Shown here: in pieces, positions 51,146 through 61,298 of the stretch
Position numbering within the stretch: position 1 is the stretch's first letter
How the letters are laid out: each line of letters starts with the position of its first letter
Assembly: GCA_036897095.1 (NCBI GenBank)
Contig: JAYMSP010000014.1
Location: 1-64,000 of the forward strand
Source: Plantago elongata
Lineage: Eukaryota; Streptophyta; Magnoliopsida; Lamiales; Plantaginaceae
Length of the DNA: 64,000 bases
Direction of reading: 5' to 3'
The notes under the pieces: model-generated
Databases searched by the model: none
Told to the model about the DNA's origin: nothing
What the model saw: only the letters and a program-made list of their open reading frames with translations
Position numbers and translations under genes: made by a program

Positions 51146-52690
51146 TTAGACTGTCTCCAATGGAGACGTCGCGGGCGTGCGTTGTGGCGCACAACGCGTC
51201 GCGGCATCTCCAATGGCGCAGTGATGACGCGCCATTAAGCGCGTCGCCAACTGCTGGTGTGCGCATGCAACATATGCCACTTGGCGCACGCTGGTGGTTT
51301 CTTTTCTTTTTTTTTTCGATTTATGTCCGTTAAAAAACGGTAATATCTTCGAAAATATAAAATAAAATAATAAATAAAAATCACCAACGACTATACTTTT
51401 TCGAGATCTATAAAATGAGACCAATCTACTTTTCGGATCATCCCATCTCCAACTCCTCTTCCCTCTTAATTAAACTTAAAAAAGTTTATTTCCCTCAAAA
51501 CACCCTATCACTTCAATTTTCCGGCGAGATGGACGCGGAGTATTTTCGGTGGTTGAAAATCAACAAGCATGACAAATACCATGAGTACATGCAAGCTCAT
51601 TTTGAAAACACATCTTCCTAACCCCAACAAAGTCACGTTCGACCTTTGTTCTAAAGCTCCTACCAAGATCCCTACACTTAAAATTATCAATCTCCAACCT
51701 CCCAAACACCAATGTTCTCACAAATATTGGAATAAGAGGTTGTTCTTGAAACGCAACCGGAAAAAACAACCGATTCGGAGGCGTGGAAAAGCGTAAGCCA
51801 CCGGAGGAACGACAACAAACACAACAACCGTACGGAACAACCCAACAACGAGAGTGAGGATTGGGCTCTCATCTTAGCCTACATGGAAGTTAGTCAAAAT
51901 GTTATTGTTGGAACGGATTAGAAGTACTGTAAATTGTTCCGTCTCGTTGCGGAGAAGTATGAGGATATCAAGAGGATAAGAATGATGATCGGGATGGATA
52001 AATTCCGTTCTTATGATTCGCTTCGTGGAAGATGGGGGCGGTTAAGAGATGACATAAATCATTGGTTGACTTGTGTCGAGTTTGCTACAGTTATTGTCGA
52101 CAATCGGAGTGGCTACAATGAGTTCGATGTGATCGAAACTGCCCAAAAAAATTACAGAGAGAAATCAAAGGGCCACATCTCATTTACAACGTTCAAACAG
52201 TGGGATGCTATGAAATCATACCTAGAGTGGGAACCCAAGATGAACTTGGAGAAAACCATGAAGAAGTTCGTACTACCTTGGGAGGCTGAGATTCAGGGTG
52301 ACGATGTTGATGTAGGTGATCAACCAATGGAATCGGCAGGTGGTAGTAGTGGAGTAAGCGAAACCGGGGTTATGAAAGTGCGACAAGTATCAAACGGCCT
52401 ATTGATCGTGACAAGGCTAAGAAGTTGGCTAAGAATGCTAGTTCAGCTAACACATCATTGGATGTAATGGACGAGGGAATTACTAACTTTAATGATAATT
52501 ATCCCCAATTCTTTGAAATGGAAAAACAAAAGTTGGACCTTGCTCGCGAAAAGGAGGAGCGTAAGTCAAAGGCCAAGATGATGGACACGTATTTGGCCCT
52601 TGTGGGAAACTACGACAACTTGTCCGACGATGCTAAAGCACACTTGAAAGCACTAGGCAAACAACTGTTTGGATCGGAGTAATGGCTAAG
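51146..52690 (+). mobile_element. PIF/Harbinger remnant with ORF1 (trihelix/NAM-associated-like) region
   Basis: It starts TTAGACTGTCTCCAATGGAG. The promoter-like CACCAACGACTATAC..GATCTATAAAATGAG matches the two related elements. The ORF1 region is decayed: an ATG near 51531 (MDAEYFRWLKINKHDK) soon stops. The best preserved part, 51934-52330, reads YEDIKRIRMMIGMDK, SYDSLRGRWGRLRDDINHW and FKQWDAMKSYLEWEPK, a SANT/trihelix-like DNA-binding region. After a frame change near 52370 the tail, 52425-52682, reads KQKLDLAREKEERKSKAKMM and ends KQLFGSE. No transposase (DDE) gene follows. It is expected to be dead, or at most moved in trans long ago. Confidence 0.7.
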
Positions 52691-53044
52691 GATCGGAGTG
52701 TGACTTGTTTGTTTTTACTTTCAGAAGTGTGGCTTGTTTGTGTTTTACTTTTCGAAGTGTGGTTTGTTTGTAATAAAATCAGTGTGCATTTTGTTTGTGT
52801 TTGAATTTGCCAGACATCTCGTCAAACATCTTATCTTTACTTTGTCATACATGTTTTCTTTACTTTGTCGGGAATCTTGTCAGATCTTGCTAGTCCATAC
52901 ACATTATATTTACTTTTGTGGGGCATCCAATTTTGAAGTGACTCAGCTATGACTAATGAATGAAACATTTTTATCTCCAACAAATTGTCTATATAACGCA
53001 ATCATGGAACTAAGTTGTAGACACATCACCCTCATTCATTCGAA
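52691..53044. other. spacer after Harbinger remnant
   Basis: No gene seen. It repeats the word GTGTGGCTTGTTTGTGTTTT-like sequence two or three times near 52697-52800. Confidence 0.5.
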
Positions 53045-53525
53045 AAATATTTTAAAGTATACCGTAGGGTGAGACACATCCATTTTATATACCACACAAT
53101 GACTATGTATTTTTTATATACCTTACCATGACTACTTGTCCAGAGGTTATACCCCGGTCATTTTTTTGCTCCGATTTAGCGATTTATTACACGAGCAGGG
53201 TGTATTTCACACGTCGAAAGTGCCTCAAGCTCGAAAGTATCTCAAGCGCTTGACACATGTCATATCGTGATTCAATTTCGAAATATACTTTGAAATATAA
53301 ATAAAAACAAGAAAGAGAAATTCAAAAAATAAAAAGTCATTGTGTCGAGCGCGTGAGATATTCCATGCGTGTGTAATAAATCACCAAATCGAAGCAAAAA
53401 AAATGACCGGAGTATATCTTCTAAACAAGTAGCCAATGTAAGGTATACAAAAAAATACATAGTCATTAATTCATTATGCAGTATATAAAATGAACGTATC
53501 TCACTCTACGGTATATTTTTTAAAA
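53045..53525. mobile_element. foldback element with about 150-bp inverted arms
   Basis: The left arm (about 53045-53200) and the inverted right arm (about 53370-53525) share, in order, ATACCGTAGGGTGAG / ATACCGTAGAGTGAG, ATTTTATATAC, ATGACTATGTATTTTTT, GTATACCTTAC / ATATACCTTAC, CTACTTGT, CCGGTCATTTTTTTGC, and GATTTATTACAC. The central 170 bp is unique and non-coding. Long arms suggest a Mutator-like (MULE) or foldback MITE; a target duplication could not be fixed by eye. Confidence 0.75.
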
Positions 53526-54240
53526 ATTACCTTCATTCCTTCTTCATCTATCTTAATTAAACGAAAACACTCTATCCACTACACCTTCTCAAATATAATA
53601 ATGTTCAACCCGCTACTTGAAAACACTACTTCATCCGAGAACAGTTCGTCTTCTGATGAACTTTTCGATGACTCTTCTACATCAAATCCTTTTATATAAA
53701 TGCAAAACATAATAATGTAGAACATGTCAAATGTGATCCAACACTACCAACAATAACAAGTAAAGACATAACGGAGTAAGTTCACACATGCTTACATTGA
53801 CAGAGAGCGAGAAGCATATACTGTAAACTTGAAGTGAGACTATTTCGGTATTTGTTCAAAATATGTCGATGGCCTTATATATATTGGCAACAAGTTATGT
53901 TGCAGTAGTTCATAAAAAGAATCGGGTACAAATAGTGTAGATATGAAATAACCCTCCACACTCTACAGCACGTAACGACCAAGCGAATAGCTCTCGTATT
54001 CACACACCCGATTCCCTTCCAAAACGAAACGAACAAACGTCACCATTTCCACGCAAACTGTTCAATACAGTGACCAAGTCCACACCGAGATCCTTTCTTC
54101 ACCCCAAAATCGATATCAAATCCCAACAGTAAACCCTATCTATTCTCCACTTCAACAGACCAATTCCTCTTCGCACCTCTTCTTCATTTCACTTCCCCCC
54201 AAATGAGCTCAATCCACCACCAACCCTAGCTCAACCCACC
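53526..54240. other. upstream region of U-box gene
   Basis: No gene seen. The last 200 bases are C-rich (many CCACC/CCC words) and fit the 5' untranslated leader of the U-box gene. Confidence 0.5.
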
Positions 54241-55779
54241 ATGGCCGGAAATGGCAAGCCACGCCGCTGGCGACTCTCCTTCCACAGATCCCCCAAGCCA
54301 TCCCCTCACCCACCGCCCGAGTTTCTCTGCCCAATTTCAAACTCGCTCATGGCCGATCCTGCAGTAGTTTCCTCCGGCCATACCTTCGAGCGGATTTCGA
54401 TACAAGTTTGCTCCGAGTTGAACTTCATTCCTACACTCTCCGACGGGTCCAAGCCGGACTTCTCGACTGTGATTCCGAATCTGACACTCAAAACTGCTAT
54501 TCTCAGCTGGTGCTCCAAGTCCGGGTCGACCCGACCCAACCCGCCCATGTACTCCGATGTGGAAACGATTGTCCGTTCTATGATGGGTACTGTACCGGAG
54601 AAGGCTGAGGCTAAGCCTGTGTTCTCTCATTCGTTGACGGATTTGAATTCGAGGAATTTGTGCTCTACATCGAGCTCGGAAGAGTCTGTGATTGCGAATG
54701 GCACCCCGCTTTTACCTTTTGCGACTCGACCTGCTTGCTTCTCCTACTCCTCTTCCCCTTCCACCTCTTCCGATTTTATCTCCGATGATGCGAATAAGGT
54801 TTTGTCGTCTTCGTCGATATCGTCAGAGGATGAGAGTTTTGTTAATAGGATGACGAGTTTAGATGTTTATGAGCAAGAGCAGGCTGTGATTCAGTTGCGA
54901 AAAACTACGAAAACTGATGAAGAAGCTAGGTTAGTGCTCTGTACGGAGAGGCTTTTGTTAGCTTTGAAGCCATTGTTGGGCTCTCGTTATGTGGCAGTTC
55001 AGACCAATGCCACGGCGGCGCTGGTGAATATGTCTCTTGAGAAAGGGAACAAGGTGAAGATAGTGAGAGCCGGAGTTGTTCCGGTTTTGATTGATGTTCT
55101 GAAGAACGGGTTTGGGGAGTCTAGGGAGCATGTTGCGGGGGCTATTTTCAGCTTGGTTCTTGAAGATCAGAATAAAACTGCGATTGGTGTGCTAGGTGCG
55201 CTTCAGCCGTTGCTACACGAGCTGAGATCGGGTACGAGGCGGAGTCGCCAGGATGCGGCTTTGGCCCTTTACCATCTGACATTGGTGCAGAGTAATAGGG
55301 TGAAGATAATGAGGCTAGGTGTTGTTGGTGTATTGTTGGGGCTGTTGAATGATTCGGAAGTGGCATCTCGTGTGGTTTTGGTTGTGTGTAATCTAGCGGC
55401 GTGTGATGAAGGACGTTCGGCGTTGCTGGATGCGAATGCGGTGGAGCATTTGGTTAGGGTGTTGAGGTATGAGAGTGAGCTGGAGAGTGAGTCGACTCGG
55501 GAGAATTGTGTTGCGGCGCTACATGCACTGAGTCATGGGAGTTTACGGTTTAAGGGGTTGGCGAGGGAGGTGGGGGCGGTGGAGGTGTTGAGGGAGGTGA
55601 TGGAGAAAGGGAGCGATCGGGCGAGGGAGAAAGCGAGGCGGATATTGGAGGGGCTGAGGGGGCAGGAGGAGATGAGGGATGGGGATGAAGTGGATTGGGA
55701 GGCGGTTATGGAAGGTGGTGTGACTCGGGCGAGGTACCGAGTTAACAAGGGTAACGGGCTCAACTCGACCGAGTTCTGA
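54241..55779 (+). CDS. U-box / ARM-repeat E3 ubiquitin ligase, PUB38-40-like
   Basis: A probable E3 ligase that recruits E2 enzymes with its U-box and binds targets through ARM repeats. Intronless, 512 residues. The N terminus is basic and Pro-rich (KPRRWRLSFHRSPKPSPHPP). The U-box covers about residues 26-101: PPEFLCPISNSLMADPAVVS, GHTFERISIQVC, FSTVIPNLTLKTAILSWC. A Ser-rich linker spans about 120-200. ARM repeats fill about 205-490: VQTNATAALVNMSLEKGNK, EHVAGAIFSLVLEDQNK, RQDAALALYHLTLVQSNR, SRVVLVVCNLAACDEGR and ENCVAALHALSHGSLRFKG. This order and size match the PUB38/39/40 group; which member cannot be told. The coding region is GC-richer than its flanks, as in many intronless plant genes. 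Confidence 0.92.
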   Translation: MAGNGKPRRWRLSFHRSPKPSPHPPPEFLCPISNSLMADPAVVSSGHTFERISIQVCSELNFIPTLSDGSKPDFSTVIPNLTLKTAILSWCSKSGSTRPNPPMYSDVETIVRSMMGTVPEKAEAKPVFSHSLTDLNSRNLCSTSSSEESVIANGTPLLPFATRPACFSYSSSPSTSSDFISDDANKVLSSSSISSEDESFVNRMTSLDVYEQEQAVIQLRKTTKTDEEARLVLCTERLLLALKPLLGSRYVAVQTNATAALVNMSLEKGNKVKIVRAGVVPVLIDVLKNGFGESREHVAGAIFSLVLEDQNKTAIGVLGALQPLLHELRSGTRRSRQDAALALYHLTLVQSNRVKIMRLGVVGVLLGLLNDSEVASRVVLVVCNLAACDEGRSALLDANAVEHLVRVLRYESELESESTRENCVAALHALSHGSLRFKGLAREVGAVEVLREVMEKGSDRAREKARRILEGLRGQEEMRDGDEVDWEAVMEGGVTRARYRVNKGNGLNSTEF

Positions 55780-57854
55780 ATTTGGTAAATATGAGTTGTG
55801 TAATTAATTAGATTTGTTGTTTATTTGTATTTTGGTGGCTTGATGTTAATATATTGGCTGTTTTATTGTTTAAAGCTGTGAAAGTAATGTGTTGTCTTCT
55901 TTTTCAAGAATAGGATGAGGCCTAACAATCTCCCTTTTTTGAAAGTAAAAGATGTGGTATTTGTGCATTTAGGGTTATCTTATCTACATGGTTAGGGAGC
56001 CACTGGCCATGGCGGCTGAAAGGAGATTGAATAGGAGCAGGATACGATGAATCGGTTTTTTTCCATTGCTACGTTCTTTATGAGGAGTGAAAGCTATCAA
56101 ATTTCTCTTTCAACTTCTGTTATAGTCGAGAGATTTTTTTTGAAAAAGCGGAACCAACTTATCACTCCATGCCTCAACCACCTTATAACTCCATTATAAC
56201 TCCAACGATGTGTGGTTCGAAATCTGCACCTCCTGCATACAACCCCAACTTCGACCAACTTATGACTCTAGTTATAATCCAAAGATGAAATGCTCCACTA
56301 TCCATTTATGTTGGCTCCTTGGCTAGTTCTGGAAATTATACATGGAAAAGATATTGAGGAGAATCTGATCAACCTAATGTAGATGCATATCTGCAGTTTC
56401 ACCTTCTGGAACTGACAGATAAAATGGAGGCGAGTTTTTATTTGTTTAAAACAGGTGCATGATATTATGTGTTGAGTGATGCACATGGAAATTAGAGAAG
56501 CACATGGAAATTTCAACATGGTGCATGAGTCTACGCTGGAAGGACAAGGATTATAAAATTTTAATACTGTTGAATGGTTGCTTAGTTTAATTAGCAAAGT
56601 CAGAGTTACATATTACTATATTGATGCAAACCGGCTTTTATTGGTTCCTTCACTACTACACTTATCTATAGTGCACTCACCACTCTATAAAATAAATTAC
56701 TAGTTTCTGGGAAGAAAATCAAGTAGTTTATCAACAGAAGCAGCAGATTATTCTATGTTATTGGACTGAGATATCACTGTCAATTTTCCTTTTTGGACGA
56801 GTTTGGTAGGCTTTATTTGGTTGCATGCGGAAAAATTGTTTCCATCGCCCTTCCAGGTGAACCCAGAAACAAATAAAGTTGGGACGAAAAGCAAGCATTG
56901 CGCCTTGCGGCTTCTCTGGACAAAGACGTTCGTTAGTAAGTGGCATGCATATCATCATCCACTTGTGATTTCTTTTCCCTCTTTTGCCAACACCTACTAA
57001 GAGAATTTTGATACTATAATGACCGCATATAATCAGAATCCCTTACGTGCACCCAATATCTATTTGAGTGTCAATAATGATAACCCGTAGTTATTTGCTC
57101 GATCGGATTTGTTGCATATATTGGATAGTCAAATAAAATTAGAGTTTGAGGTGTTGCTTGAAATATTGTATTATTAAAACACATGTTATATTTTAACGTT
57201 GGGTGAAACTACTTATTTGCTCGATGTTTTAGAAGTTTGTTTGATCATGAATACTATGTGAGGAGATTTTTTTTTTTTTTAAAGTTATAGTTGAAGCAAT
57301 GAGTGATTCTTTTTCCCAGTTGTTATGAGGTTCATACTTCTTGTTGCAACTTGCAAGGTTTGGCCTCTCAAAGCATTGGCCTTGATACTAGATTCATAGA
57401 ATGTTATCCAGACACTGATACCAAAGCTTAAGCTTACATGGATGAGATCATGAGATGTAATAAAATGTGAGGTGACCGTGAGAGGGAGCAAATGCTACTA
57501 AACATAATTAAAGGGCCTTAATTGTGAATACATGTAATACAATTGCTGTGAAATAGAAGTTTAACTGGGAGCCAACAATATCCCTATTAATAAGGTTGTA
57601 ATTGTAACAGTCTAATTCAGGTTTCATGACATCAAAGGACAAAACTTGCATTGAGACAAATGCGTTTCATCATTCCAATCACCCTTCTCTCGCCACCACA
57701 ACCACCGCCCGTCCGCCACCGTGCCATTTCCTGATGTGAACATTAAACCACCTGATCATTCTAACACATTTTAACCAACATATTGTTTGAATTCAAGAAC
57801 ATTTTGTATTGTGTTTTGGATTTTGTATCTAAACAGGAATAGTCCGCTGTAACA
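55780..57854. other. spacer between the two ARM-repeat genes
   Basis: About 2.1 kb without a supported gene. A box-B-like TGGTTCGAAATCTG at about 56213 is not enough to call a SINE. C-rich sequence at 57680-57725 may be promoter or leader of the next gene. Confidence 0.5.
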
Positions 57855-59834
57855 ATGGCGGACAAAGGGGACAACTTAGTGAAAGAACTCCTCTTGAAAC
57901 CAATCAATACTGCGGATGAGGTCATCAAGCTTGCGGATGGTGTCAGTTCTTTCCGGCAGGATTGTGTTGAGATCAAGGCTAAGACCGATAAACTCGTAGG
58001 TCTTCTCCGTCTGGCTGCACGTGCATCAGATTATCTCTATGAACGCCCAACGAGACGAATCATGGATGATACAGATCAAGTCCTAGACAAAGCTCTGACC
58101 CTCGTCTTGAAATGCGGGGCCAATGGTTTGAGGCGTATATTCACCATCATACCCAACGGTTCTTTTCGAAAAATCTCCCAACAGCTGGAGAATTCAATTG
58201 GAGACGTGTCCTGGCTGCTTCGTGTCTCAAAACCTGCCGATGACCGGGACGACGATTACCTTGGTTTGCCCCCGATTGCAGCGAACGAGCCGATTTTGTG
58301 CTTGATTTGGGAACAGATAGCGGTTTTATGTTCCGGTTCCTTGGAGGAACGATCGGATGCTGCTGCGTCGCTCGTGTCGCTGGCGCGTGACAACGACAGG
58401 TATGGGAAATTGATTATTGAGGAAGGCGGGGTGGTGCCGTTATTGAAGTTGGCAAAGGAGGGGAGGATGGAAGGGCAGGAGAATGCTGCCAGGGCGATTG
58501 GTTTGCTCGGGAGGGATCCTGAGTGTGTGGAACAGATTGTCAATGGTGGTGTCTGTCAGGTTTTTGCTAAGATTCTTAAGGAAGGGCATATGAAGGTACA
58601 GGTTGTGGTGGCTTGGGCCGTGTCCGAATTGGCAGCGCACCATCGTAAGTGTCAGGATCATTTTGCGCAGAATAATACAATCCGGTTGCTTGTGAGTCAT
58701 CTAGCTTTTGAGACCATTCAGGAGCACAGTAAGTATGCTATAGCTAGTAAACAGGGCATTTCTATTCATACAGTTGTGATGGCAAATTCTAGCTCGAATA
58801 AGGCGGGTGATGGTAGTAATAGGAGTGATGATCAGTATCAGAATCAAACGTGGCATCCTATGGGGAGTGAAACAACTAGCCAAATGCACAATGTGATCAC
58901 CAATACTATGGCAAAGAAATCAAATGTTCCTCCTAAAGAGAACGCACAGTCACAGGGTAGTCATGGGAAAGGTGGTCAAAAGAACACCAAGGGTGACCAG
59001 AACCACGATCACCACCACAACCAGCATAAGCATCACGTTGCCTATGCTGGCAGTAGCATTAAGGGAAGAGAATACGAGGATCCTGCCACCAAGGCAGAGA
59101 TGAAGGCAATGGCTGCTAGATCCCTACGATACCTTTGTGCTGGGAACGTAAGCATTTGCCGGAGCATAACTGAATCAAGAGCACTGTTATGCTTCGCAGT
59201 TCTATTAGAAAAGGGTCCAGAGGATGTAAAGTACAATTCTGCATTGGCACTGATGGAAATCACTGCTGTAGCCGAACAGGATCAGGAATTGAGAAGATCG
59301 GCTTTTAAGCCAACTTCACCACCTGCCAAAGCTGTGGTGGACCAGTTTCTTGGAATCATCACGAAAGCGGATTGCGAACTGCTTATTCCAAGTATTAGGT
59401 CTGTTGGGAATCTGGCGAGAACTTTCCGTCAAACTGAGACAAGATTTATTCCTCCATTAGTGGCGTTGCTCGAGGATAGTGAGCCGGAAGTTATAGCTGA
59501 GGCGGCAATAGCTCTGAACAAGTTCACCCACCCTCACAATTATCTATCTGACATTCACAGTAAGGCGATAATTAGCGCTGGAGGTCTTAAGCACTTGACT
59601 GCATCGGTTTTATTTGGTGAGCAAATGGTACAGATTCCTTCCTTTGTGTTAATGTGCTACATCGCGATAAGTGTTGCCGATAGTGTAGATTTGGCCCAGG
59701 ACGAAGTACTGAACACTATATCATGGGCTGTGAAGCAAGCACAACTGATGCAGGACGAAAACATCCAAGCTACAGCTTATGATGCGAAATCTAAACTAGA
59801 ATTGTATCAGAGCAGAAACCAAAAACACCGTTGA
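57855..59834 (+). CDS. ARMADILLO REPEAT ONLY (ARO)-type protein
   Basis: Intronless, 659 residues, close to Arabidopsis ARO1-3. ARO proteins sit at the plasma membrane of tip-growing cells and help to restrict ROP GTPase activity, polarising pollen tubes and trichomes; this is family knowledge. Residues 1-135 form the conserved helical N-terminal region (ELLLKPINTADEVIKLADGV, FRQDCVEIKAKTDKLVGLLR). ARM repeats occupy about 150-290 and 420-640: ERSDAAASLVSLARDNDRYG, GQENAARAIGLLGRDPECVE, VQVVVAWAVSELAAHHRKCQ, AMAARSLRYLCAGNVSICRS and VIAEAAIALNKFTHPHNYLS. Between them lies a polar linker with a His-rich run near residues 380-397 (DHHHNQHKHH). The second-exon-free structure and the start MADKGDNLVKELL agree with the family. 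Confidence 0.92.
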   Translation: MADKGDNLVKELLLKPINTADEVIKLADGVSSFRQDCVEIKAKTDKLVGLLRLAARASDYLYERPTRRIMDDTDQVLDKALTLVLKCGANGLRRIFTIIPNGSFRKISQQLENSIGDVSWLLRVSKPADDRDDDYLGLPPIAANEPILCLIWEQIAVLCSGSLEERSDAAASLVSLARDNDRYGKLIIEEGGVVPLLKLAKEGRMEGQENAARAIGLLGRDPECVEQIVNGGVCQVFAKILKEGHMKVQVVVAWAVSELAAHHRKCQDHFAQNNTIRLLVSHLAFETIQEHSKYAIASKQGISIHTVVMANSSSNKAGDGSNRSDDQYQNQTWHPMGSETTSQMHNVITNTMAKKSNVPPKENAQSQGSHGKGGQKNTKGDQNHDHHHNQHKHHVAYAGSSIKGREYEDPATKAEMKAMAARSLRYLCAGNVSICRSITESRALLCFAVLLEKGPEDVKYNSALALMEITAVAEQDQELRRSAFKPTSPPAKAVVDQFLGIITKADCELLIPSIRSVGNLARTFRQTETRFIPPLVALLEDSEPEVIAEAAIALNKFTHPHNYLSDIHSKAIISAGGLKHLTASVLFGEQMVQIPSFVLMCYIAISVADSVDLAQDEVLNTISWAVKQAQLMQDENIQATAYDAKSKLELYQSRNQKHR

Positions 59835-60693
59835 TTATGATCTTGTGGAAGTGTATAGTTCTGCTTTGGTTTGTAGATGACAAATTATGTCTGGCTAGTC
59901 TGAAGTTACCAATGCTGTCACTGGTTTTGGGATGTAGATATATAGATCCATGACTTGCTTTTAGATTCATCAAGTGTGTAGCAGACATAGGAGGATATTT
60001 TGCATCTGTATTAGTATATCAATTAATTCTGTTTATATGAGAACCATCAATCTTTGGCCCAATATATCAACTCATTCATTCATTCACTCATCTCTAATCT
60101 TTGACAATTAAGAAATAGTTAGTGTTTCTTGCCAACCATGTTTCTCAAGATGAAGCAGATTTATGGTCTGCTCACTAGTTAGATTATGTGTTCACTCGCT
60201 AAAAGTAGTTACTACCTCCCTTCCATTCCCATTGGCAACTGGCGGTTTGTTATATAGTTGGAGCATTTGCCCACTTAAATCGAACATTTTGTACATAAAA
60301 ATTTAATTTTAATTAGAAAAGACCACTCAAATTCTATTATAATAATCACTTTATTTAGTATTTCAATAAATTAATAAATTATGGATAAACATATTTCACT
60401 TTGAGAAAGTATCACTGTACAAAAGTTTACTACTAACTTCAATACTCAAATTCAAATACATTACTATTCATCAAAATTACTATTCAACTCAAATTGAGTT
60501 GCAGTTGAAATTCAAACATGCAGTCAATACGTAGTGTGTACATTGATTCTTTCATAAAATATCATTTACCTAATTAAACATGATAGAAAACCAATGGATT
60601 TGCTTATAGTTACTCTTCTAGGAATTCATCTTTCCATAAAATTAGATATAATATTATAAAAAATTAAATAGAAGAGATTGTGATAAATTAATA
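59835..60693. other. 3' flank of ARO gene and AT-rich spacer
   Basis: The first few hundred bases are probably 3' untranslated. The rest is AT-rich without a supported gene. Confidence 0.5.
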
Positions 60694-60922
60694 CTTCCTC
60701 AGTTCCATTACAAATAAAATATATTTCCGTTTTAGGCGTCCCATTAATAACGAAATATTTTTTCAATTTTAACAATAACTTCACAATACAACTCATTTTC
60801 CACCACACATTATTGGGTTTGCATGTATTTTTCTATCTCAAACTCATTCTTAACCATATACAATAACTTTTTTTAAAAATCGTATTTTTTTAAATGTTTC
60901 GTTTCTAGCGGGACGGAGGGAG
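60694..60922. mobile_element. Stowaway-like MITE
   Basis: A 229 bp element with ends CTTCCTCAGTTCC and, inverted, CTCCCTCCGTCCCGCTAGAAA, flanked by TA at 60692-60693 and 60923-60924. It shares an internal run (ACAATACAACTCATTTTC, CACACATTATTGG) with the copy at 50572. Confidence 0.83.
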
Positions 60923-61155
60923 TAGAAGAGTTGATGATAAAGTAGAAAAATATAAATAAAGTAAAATAAATAATTATTAAAATAGTAAGAATAGTGTATC
61001 ATTTAATATATGAGAAGGTTAAGTTGAAATAGACGAAATATGGAAAGATGAAATTGAGATGGAGTTTGTATTTATACACCATAATTCAACTTCCTCAATT
61101 TTTTTACCAATGGAGATTTTTGGCCGTCACCTAGGTTTCAAATTACTAGTTCCAA

Positions 61156-61216
61156 CTGCGATTCGGATCACAAGCTCGTCGACACGTGCGATTCCGATCA
61201 CAAGCTCGTCGGCTCA
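61156..61216. repeat. 30-bp direct repeat, two copies
   Basis: The words TGCGATTC.GATCACAAGC and CTCGTCG occur twice, 30 bp apart, just upstream of the CWF19-like fragment. The phase is in frame with a short open stretch, but no domain is recognisable. Confidence 0.7.
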
Positions 61217-61298
61217 TGTTACACAACTGTCAAATGTTGCCATTGCATTTCAATATTAGGATATTTCTTTGTCTAGGTTGAATATTGAATAATCTGAG

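Noticed and set aside
51146-52690. A host trihelix transcription factor gene
   Set aside because: The start of the frame is broken, the ends match two other elements in the window and the leader is shared, so a Harbinger ORF1 remnant fits better.
56138-56290. A third SINE based on a GGTTCGAAATC box-B-like word
   Set aside because: No clear box A at the right distance, no A-rich tail at one end and no target duplication.
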